Source: Paenibacillus dauci
Lineage (GTDB): Bacteria > Bacillota > Bacilli > Paenibacillales > Paenibacillaceae
DNA length: 64,000 nt
Reading direction: 5' to 3'
Assembly (NCBI RefSeq): GCF_000971985.1
Contig: NZ_KQ040798.1
Location: 186,001 to 250,000, forward strand
This document shows, piece by piece, positions 58,466-64,000 of this stretch. The notes beneath the pieces were generated by a model. That model saw only the letters and a list, made by a program, of their open reading frames with translations. It did not search any database and was not told the DNA's origin. Numbering within the stretch: the stretch's first letter is position 1; every line of letters starts with the position of its first letter. The position numbers and the translations under genes are program-made.

Positions 58466-58750
58466 TCAAGCTTCCAACGGGTGGACTGTTTCGTCAGATT
58501 GGGCTTTATTTACAAAATCACAGAACATTGCAATGGAACCGAGATGATCCATATCAAACTCTTCAAAATCAATTTCCACATCGAATTTCTCTTCTACACG
58601 CAGGATAAAATGAATAAGCTGGAGAGAGTCGAGACCGGCATCATGAATAATATCGGAATCGCTATCAAGACGGGTAAGACAGGCGGGATCTTCCTTTACT
58701 TCGCTGATCATGGCAATGATTTGCTCTACAGAAACACCGGATTGCTGCAT
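58466..58750 (-). CDS. Acyl carrier protein
   Basis: Stand-alone carrier protein of 94 residues, first gene of the operon. ATG 58750 follows AAAGGAGGA with ideal spacing; the longer in-frame TTG does not. The phosphopantetheine attachment motif is DAGLDSLQLIHF with Ser42, placed mid-protein as usual. The region after it is acidic (EEKFDVEIDFEEFDMDHLGS), typical of helix 2 and 3 of such proteins. It is not next to fatty acid synthesis genes, so it is a specialised carrier, probably activated by the Sfp-type transferase at 51157-51879. Confidence 0.93.
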   Translation of the reverse strand: MQQSGVSVEQIIAMISEVKEDPACLTRLDSDSDIIHDAGLDSLQLIHFILRVEEKFDVEIDFEEFDMDHLGSIAMFCDFVNKAQSDETVHPLEA

Positions 58751-59186
58751 GCTAATTCCTCCTTTGGATTGGGTGACCATACGGCAGAGAATCAGTTCAG
58801 ACAAGCGTTCTAATCTGGCAAAACCATCAAGAGGGGGCCACTATATGTAAAAAGTAACCATATAATGGTATTAAGTGGATATATATTCATCTTCATTCAT
58901 GATTGGTATTTAGTCAATCCTCTAGATAAGAAACTGGACAAAAGACCCAGTAAGTAAAAACGCAACTTTAAAATAACAAAAAAGCACAAATCATTTGGGA
59001 AAACAATGATTTGTGCTTTTTGATTCGTGCTACTATACAGGGTTATTGTGGACTTTACAGATTAGTAATAAGGATAAAATCTATATTTGTCGAAAATCAT
59101 TTCATTACACATATTTCTTTTTTTGAAGCGTACGACACAATAGCATCAACTAATCATTAACCAGATTTCTTAATTATTATACGTTT
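58751..59186. other. Intergenic region between the chemoreceptor gene and the ACP operon
   Basis: It must hold the promoter of the ACP operon. A -35-like TTGACT lies on the minus strand at 58912-58917, but the matching -10 is weak. The right part contains the chemoreceptor terminator at 58980-59022. The rest is AT-rich without other structure. Confidence 0.4.
58980..59022 (-). terminator. Terminator of the chemoreceptor gene
   Basis: Perfect 17-base arms AAAAAGCACAAATCATT and AATGATTTGTGCTTTTT with a 9-base loop. T-tracts on both strands make it potentially bidirectional. Confidence 0.82.
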
Positions 59187-60719
59187 TTAAATTTCGTCTG
59201 GCACTGTTGTTATACTCTGTTCCATTTGCACGGTTCTCTCTAGGGATGCATTCAGTGCATCAATCAAGCGCTGCAGTTCACCAAAGCTGCCTGCAATCGT
59301 GGTGACACGTCCGGTCTGCTGTTCCAGACTGGAGGAGATTTGTCTGGCTGCCGCACTGGACTGTTCGGTAACGGCAGAGATCGTACCCATTTCCATCACA
59401 GAATGACGAGTGGATTCGATCAATTCCTTGATCGATGATCCGATATCTACCGAACGTCTGGAGACGACTACAGTCTCATCCAGAATACTGGTGAACAGCT
59501 GCTCGGTCTGTTCGGCGGCTACACGAATACTGCCAATAGCATCTTTACCCTGTCCAATTCCGCCGGATACAATCTCGGTCTGCTGATGAATCCGTGTCAG
59601 GATATCGGTGATATCAACGGTTGCCTGCTGGGAGTCACTTGCCAGCTTGCGAATTTCCTCGGCGACGACGGCGAATCCTTTGCCGTGTTCACCAGCACGA
59701 GCTGCTTCAATACCTGCATTAAAGGAAAGCATATTGGTCTGTCTCGCGATATTCTCAATGGATTGCAGTACATTCGAGATCTCTTCTGCATAGGCTCGCA
59801 ATGTTCCCATCGCGCTGTACGTATTATCGATCACATGTCCTACTTCGGCGACACTGCCACGCAGATTCTCTACCTGATCACTGCCTGTACGTGTAAGGGA
59901 TGCTGCACGCTCTGCCAGCTCGGTCATGTCTCCTGCAGTCTGGCCAATACTGTTGATAAAGCTCTCGGATTGCTGAATCGATGTGTTAATCTCACCGATA
60001 CTGCCAGCCTGGGATTCAATACCGCTGGCAATCTCGCCAAATCCGGTGGTCAGCTCGCGACCGATCCGGTCGGTATCATCCACATTGCGCTGCAGCTGTG
60101 TACCAAAAGCAGTCAGCTTCTCCGCCGATTGTTCAATTTCCTGCAGCAGCTCATCCAGCTGTCCACGCTGCTCTTCCAGATGCTCGGTCATCTTCTCGCC
60201 AACAATACAGATCGATACAACAACCGCTCCTACCATCAAAGTAACTGCGAACATAACAACAAGATCCATGGGGGAAGAAGAACTGATGAATGGATTGAAA
60301 ATAACATGGATAATCTCAATAACAACGGCATAAATAATACTCAGTATGCTGGTCTTGCGATCCAGGTACAGCAGGGATAGTGCAATATAAATATAGATAG
60401 CTGCCCAGCCTACCTGTGAAGGAATAACCCATAAAATACAGAAAATAACGATGAATGAGAATCCGGAAATCCAGTATTTTCCGACCGACAAATGATGAAG
60501 TTTACGGTAAAGCAAAATAAGAGACGGACACATTACAAAAACAATAACCAGCATACCCAGCATAATACCAAGGGATGCCAGTCCTGTTAAATAGATTCCG
60601 ACAAAGATCGGAATACAGGAAATCAGAATACCGAGCAATGTATACAAAAGGAGCTTGGATGCCAGCTTCTCATAGGGATCAGCATGGATTTTTTCGGTGG
60701 TGACTGTAGATGGGTTCAT
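59187..60719 (-). CDS. Chemoreceptor with a multi-helix membrane sensor
   Basis: Methyl-accepting protein of 510 residues. The N-terminal 180 residues contain about six hydrophobic helices (LLLYTLLGILISCIPIFVG, WISGFSFIVIFCILWVIP and others) and no large extracellular domain. The cytoplasmic part begins with a coiled coil (KMTEHLEEQRGQLDELLQEI) without a clear HAMP and has the signalling tip [20 protein letters not shown]. Such receptors may sense membrane state or small hydrophobic signals. ATG 60719 follows AAGGAGG. A SigD-like promoter lies 54 bases upstream. Confidence 0.9.
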   Translation of the reverse strand: MNPSTVTTEKIHADPYEKLASKLLLYTLLGILISCIPIFVGIYLTGLASLGIMLGMLVIVFVMCPSLILLYRKLHHLSVGKYWISGFSFIVIFCILWVIPSQVGWAAIYIYIALSLLYLDRKTSILSIIYAVVIEIIHVIFNPFISSSSPMDLVVMFAVTLMVGAVVVSICIVGEKMTEHLEEQRGQLDELLQEIEQSAEKLTAFGTQLQRNVDDTDRIGRELTTGFGEIASGIESQAGSIGEINTSIQQSESFINSIGQTAGDMTELAERAASLTRTGSDQVENLRGSVAEVGHVIDNTYSAMGTLRAYAEEISNVLQSIENIARQTNMLSFNAGIEAARAGEHGKGFAVVAEEIRKLASDSQQATVDITDILTRIHQQTEIVSGGIGQGKDAIGSIRVAAEQTEQLFTSILDETVVVSRRSVDIGSSIKELIESTRHSVMEMGTISAVTEQSSAAARQISSSLEQQTGRVTTIAGSFGELQRLIDALNASLERTVQMEQSITTVPDEI

Positions 60720-60772
60720 AGTGCCTCCTTGATGTCTGTTCTCTAAAATTTTAGCTAAATAACTATATTACT

Positions 60773-60800
60773 TTGTCGGTAAATCATAGAAAAATGGTTA
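60773..60800 (-). promoter_or_regulatory. SigD (sigma-28)-like promoter of the chemoreceptor gene
   Basis: On the minus strand TAAC and ACCGACAA are separated by 16 bases. This is the same arrangement as the promoter-like element of the chemoreceptor at 16970. Confidence 0.45.
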
Positions 60801-61005
60801 TAGCTGTAACAATTTGTATAGTTATACACAGAGCTTGATTAACATGTAATTTTACGTTCCATTCTGGCAATACATATATCTACTGTACATATCGGTTTTT
60901 ATTCTGGAAATATTTTGTATTTATTAATAAAAATATGGGTGATTTTCTGCTTTTTTTAAAGTCATATACCAGGCTTTATCTACTTGCTTACATACTTTTG
61001 AAGAA

Positions 61006-61034
61006 CAAAAAAGACCGTCCCTCAAGGACGGTCC
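61006..61034 (-). terminator. Terminator of the amidase gene
   Basis: Arms GACCGTCC and GGACGGTC with a 5-base loop, followed on the minus strand by six T. The rest of the region from 60801 to 61083 is AT-rich without other features. Confidence 0.8.
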
Positions 61035-61083
61035 TGGTCTCTTTTTCACGCTAAGCATATCAGATTATACATTTCGTGATTCT

Positions 61084-62514
61084 CTATAAAACAGGACTGC
61101 GACGTGCCGGTACCACTTGCTCAAAAGCATAGGCGATACGAATCAATTCCGGTTCGCTGTAGGCTGTACCCATAAAATTGATTCCAAACGGCAGACCATC
61201 CCGGCGGTAACCGGCTGGCACAATAATACATGGGTACCCAGCCACTGCAGGCGTATCGGTAAATCGTGGACTGAAAATAGCATCCAGCTGATGCTCGCGC
61301 AGCAGTCGATCAATACCATCTTCGCGCGCATTTTTCAGATACTGCAGGCGGTGCTGAATGTATTTGGATTCCGTCATTCTGCCGGAGGTCTCATATTCCG
61401 CTGTCAGCAGTATATCCTGTCCGTATTTCAATGTCTCCCGATGATGCAAATGATTGTAATCGATCATTTCCTTGAGCGTACGTACCGGCGCACCTGGACC
61501 AAGTGTAGACAGATAGCGATTCAGCGCCGATTTGAACTCGTACAGCAGCACGGTTGGTTCTTCAGCACTTTCGGCAAGATTGGTCCCCTCTACAATTACG
61601 GCACCGGCGTGACGCATGGCTTCGATCGAAGCTTCCATAATCGTCCGCTCTTCTTCAGTCAGATCTTTCATATAGTATCGGTTAATGCCAATACGTGCTC
61701 CCCGCAGACCTTCTGGATCGAGGCTGGTCGTATAATCTATTGTGTCCGCAGGAGAAGCAAGAGTTGCTATGTCCTGCTCGTCCTGCCCTGCCAGAATGCC
61801 GAGCAGGATCGCTGCATCGGTGACTGTCCGTGCCATTGGTCCGGCGGTATCCTGGGTGTACGTGATCGGAATAATACCTGTGCGGCTGATCAGACCAAGC
61901 GTCGGCTTGATTCCGACCAGACTATTGTTCGCCGACGGACTCATAATCGAACCGTTAGTCTCTGTACCTACAGCGACGACGCAGAGATTGGCTGCTACAG
62001 CTGCTCCGGAGCCCGAACTGGAACCTCCTACATCGAGTTGCCCAGGTCCGTAAGGGTTCAATGTCTGCCCTCCTCGTGAGCTGTAGCCATTCTTCATATC
62101 TATTGCCATAAAGTTCGCCATTTCCGTCAGATTGGTCTTGCCCAGAATGACTGCTCCTGCCGCTCGCAATTTTTTCACCAGAAAAGCATCTTCCGGTGCA
62201 AAAGAATCGGCCAGTGCCAGTGAACCAGCTGTTGTATGCATATGATCCCCGGTATTGATATTATCCTTGATCAGCACCGGAATTCCATGCAGTTCGCTGC
62301 GAACCTGTCCTGCTGCTCTTTCCTGATCCATCTGCATAGCAATATAAATCGCATCGGGATTGAGTTCAATCACAGAACGCAGCAGCGGTCCGTCCTGATC
62401 AATCTCAGCGATACGCTGCATATAGGCTGTTGTCAGAGAGACAGCGGTCTGCTCTCCTAACTCCATCGCCTGCTGAAGCTGGCGAATCGTCGCTTCCTGA
62501 AGCATAAACTCCAT
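61084..62514 (-). CDS. Amidase-signature family hydrolase
   Basis: Hydrolase of 476 residues with the amidase-signature fold; relatives include GatA and various aliphatic or aryl amidases. The Ser-cisSer-Lys triad is visible: lysine in HGIPVLIKDNINTGD, and both serines in DVGGSSSGSGAAVAA. The oxyanion region TETNGSIMSPSANN follows. No GatB or GatC gene is adjacent, and the C-terminus does not look like GatA, so it is a free amidase of unknown substrate. ATG 62514 follows GGAAGGTG. Confidence 0.88.
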   Translation of the reverse strand: MEFMLQEATIRQLQQAMELGEQTAVSLTTAYMQRIAEIDQDGPLLRSVIELNPDAIYIAMQMDQERAAGQVRSELHGIPVLIKDNINTGDHMHTTAGSLALADSFAPEDAFLVKKLRAAGAVILGKTNLTEMANFMAIDMKNGYSSRGGQTLNPYGPGQLDVGGSSSGSGAAVAANLCVVAVGTETNGSIMSPSANNSLVGIKPTLGLISRTGIIPITYTQDTAGPMARTVTDAAILLGILAGQDEQDIATLASPADTIDYTTSLDPEGLRGARIGINRYYMKDLTEEERTIMEASIEAMRHAGAVIVEGTNLAESAEEPTVLLYEFKSALNRYLSTLGPGAPVRTLKEMIDYNHLHHRETLKYGQDILLTAEYETSGRMTESKYIQHRLQYLKNAREDGIDRLLREHQLDAIFSPRFTDTPAVAGYPCIIVPAGYRRDGLPFGINFMGTAYSEPELIRIAYAFEQVVPARRSPVL

Positions 62515-62737
62515 CTTTTCACACCTTCCTGTTTATCCGTTGATTCCTGTGACGTATGTACACCTCTAATCAATATACGGCAAAGCAGCCCAAAAAAGAA
62601 TCCACATTTTGAACTGTTCCTTCATAAGATCAGAAGCGTTACGACTATGCTCCATGTTTTGATATGTACATACGGGTTAGATATAATGATAGCTCTATTA
62701 CACATTCCATTTCAAATGAACAAGGACAGGTGATCAC

Positions 62738-63181
62738 ATGCCCAATATCCAAATCAAGCAGGTAGAAAATGAATACGAACTGGACCACTGTCTGTTTATC
62801 CGCAAAATCGTATTTGTTAATGAGCAGGGTGTACCGCTCGCAGACGAATATGATGAGTGGGATAACTACAGTGCCGGTATTCCGCATATTATCGCTTACG
62901 ATGGAGAACAACCCGTAGGCACGGCACGTTTGCGCGAAGTCGATGGAATCGCCAAGCTGGAGCGGATCTGTGTAGTTGATACCCACCGCAAATACGGAAT
63001 CGGACAGATGCTCGTTCAAAAACTGGAGGAAATGTCCAAAAGTCATGGACTGACACGCGCCAAGCTGCACGGGCAGACCCAGGCACGCGGATTTTATGAA
63101 CGTCTTGGATATACAGCCGATTCGGATGAATTTCTGGAAGATGGCATTCCACATATCCGCATGATCAAGGAACTCCAATAA
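62738..63181 (+). CDS. GNAT acetyltransferase, YjcF-like
   Basis: N-acetyltransferase of 147 residues. It shares with B. subtilis YjcF the start pattern IRKIVFVNEQGVPLADEYDE, the strand IAKLERICVVDTHRKYGIG with the acetyl-CoA loop, AKLHGQTQARGFYERLGY, and the end EDGIPHIRMIKEL. Its acceptor is unknown; the related ElaA group acts on small amines. ATG 62738 follows CAGGTGATC. It is monocistronic with its own terminator. Confidence 0.87.
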   Translation: MPNIQIKQVENEYELDHCLFIRKIVFVNEQGVPLADEYDEWDNYSAGIPHIIAYDGEQPVGTARLREVDGIAKLERICVVDTHRKYGIGQMLVQKLEEMSKSHGLTRAKLHGQTQARGFYERLGYTADSDEFLEDGIPHIRMIKELQ

Positions 63182-63213
63182 TATAGCTATACTTCGCTGA
63201 CTCGTACAGCAGC

Positions 63214-63268
63214 AAAAAGGATGGACTCCCCACGTAGAATTTCATAGTGGAGAAGTCCATCCTTTTTT
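63214..63268. terminator. Bidirectional terminator after the acetyltransferase gene
   Basis: Arms starting AAAAAGGATGGACT and ending AGTCCATCCTTTTTT, with an inner CCAC/GTGG stem, between converging genes. Confidence 0.83.
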
Positions 63269-63377
63269 TATAAAAATACTTTTCTTCTATAAGTTATTTT
63301 CTGATAGGAACAACTTGATTGGGTATCAAGTACATTATATTGCAGCGTACCCTGCATTCTTCCTTATATCTGTGAGC

Positions 63378-64000
63378 CTACTGATCAAAATGTCGAATCA
63401 CTACATTTTCGAAAACGGCTTGACCGCCTTCCGAGAACAGGCTGATTCCCTGATCATCTTTATTCGGGAAAATCAGACTGGAATAGGCTACTGTGCCGTC
63501 ATCCACAAATACTTCGATGCTGTTCTTATCGACGAGAATCTTGAGGTGTACTTTGTGATTGGCACTGTTGAACGGTGCCCGGCTCTCCAGACTGTTACCG
63601 TCCGTATCCGGTTGGTTGGTGTACGCTCTGTTCACGTATGTGTACCCTTCCCCTTCGGTGAACACGCCCACATCGACATGGCGACTGTGATCTGCTGATT
63701 CCCGTAGTCGCAGTCCTGCATTTTTCAGCTGGGACCAGGAGATATCGGCATCCAGCTGGTAAGAGGCTCCGCTGGCATTCAGCGTCTTGGAGCCATCTAC
63801 CTCCATTCGCTGAAATTTCTGGGTCGAGGCAGGCAACAGGCTGATCGCTCCAATCGGCTGTGAGGACAGCACATAGGATTGTCCATTAAAACGAAGCCGT
63901 ATTTTGCGAACGATAGAATTCATGCCATTGAATCCTTCCTGCAGAGTAGGCGTATTGTTGGCATAATCCCAGTTGTTCATCCAGCCCAGTGCATAACGCT
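63378..64000 (-). CDS. GH32 fructan hydrolase (levanase type), C-terminal part
   Basis: The gene enters from beyond the right edge; only its last 207 codons are in the window. The frame stays open to the edge (RYALGWMNNWDYANN), so the ATG at 63980 is internal. GWMNNWDYA is the end of the GH32 propeller as in SacC-type levanases. It is followed by the C-terminal beta-sandwich with KILVDKNSIEVFVDDGTVAY. The differences from the intracellular GH32 at 2503-3969 suggest an extracellular levanase or inulinase, but the N-terminus needed to show a signal peptide is missing. Confidence 0.88.
   Translation of the reverse strand, partial: RYALGWMNNWDYANNTPTLQEGFNGMNSIVRKIRLRFNGQSYVLSSQPIGAISLLPASTQKFQRMEVDGSKTLNASGASYQLDADISWSQLKNAGLRLRESADHSRHVDVGVFTEGEGYTYVNRAYTNQPDTDGNSLESRAPFNSANHKVHLKILVDKNSIEVFVDDGTVAYSSLIFPNKDDQGISLFSEGGQAVFENVVIRHFDQ

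Overview
The window looks like part of a Bacillales chromosome, most probably Paenibacillus or a close relative. The evidence is strong AGGAGG-type ribosome binding sites, many TTG and GTG starts, a sufCDSUB operon, and gene order shared with the Bacillus subtilis icd-citZ / ytvI / pyk / accA-accD / dnaE / ytoI segment. I saw no rRNA, tRNA, CRISPR array, transposase or prophage gene.

Layout. Positions 1-2.0 kb hold the start of icd and all of citZ (TCA cycle). Positions 2.5-6.5 kb hold a sucrose or fructan cassette: an intracellular GH32 hydrolase, a LacY-type proton symporter and a LacI repressor with two adjacent operator-like palindromes. From 6.7 to 20.4 kb come a YtvI permease, an FxsA protein, a thioesterase, pyk, accA-accD, dnaE, a chemoreceptor and ytoI. 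From 20.6 to 30.8 kb are housekeeping genes: a YlbF-family protein, a HAD phosphatase, a CNNM/CorC protein, radical SAM YfkAB, a YunD-like nucleotidase, a MoaD-MoaE fusion, an HD-GYP protein, a membrane-anchored flavoprotein and a DnaQ-like exonuclease. From 31 to 34 kb are a chemoreceptor broken by an amber codon and a paiA-marR pair. From 34.3 to 39.4 kb is the complete suf Fe-S assembly operon. From 39.4 to 40.7 kb is a long intergenic region with two inverted copies of a palindromic repeat. From 40.7 to 50.8 kb are a DUF1802 pair, a secreted protein, dps, mtnA, an unknown gene behind a SigD-like promoter, a DUF423 protein, degV, a soluble five-PAS histidine kinase and an esterase.

The most interesting region is 51.1-58.8 kb. 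A six-gene minus-strand operon encodes an acyl carrier protein, a radical SAM enzyme with a twitch-type auxiliary cluster pattern, a BtrH-like Cys-His protein, an ATP-grasp ligase, a GT-B-like glycosyltransferase and a Gfo/Idh/MocA oxidoreductase. It converges on a Sfp-type phosphopantetheinyl transferase across a shared terminator. The enzyme classes resemble those that build and acylate the aminoglycoside butirosin (BtrI, BtrJ, BtrH, BtrN, BtrM), but the set is smaller. I infer a carrier-protein-dependent pathway that loads a small acid or amino acid on the ACP and transfers it to a glycoside or cyclitol. The product is unknown.

The right end holds a third chemoreceptor, an amidase, a YjcF-like acetyltransferase and the C-terminal part of a second GH32 enzyme (levanase type).
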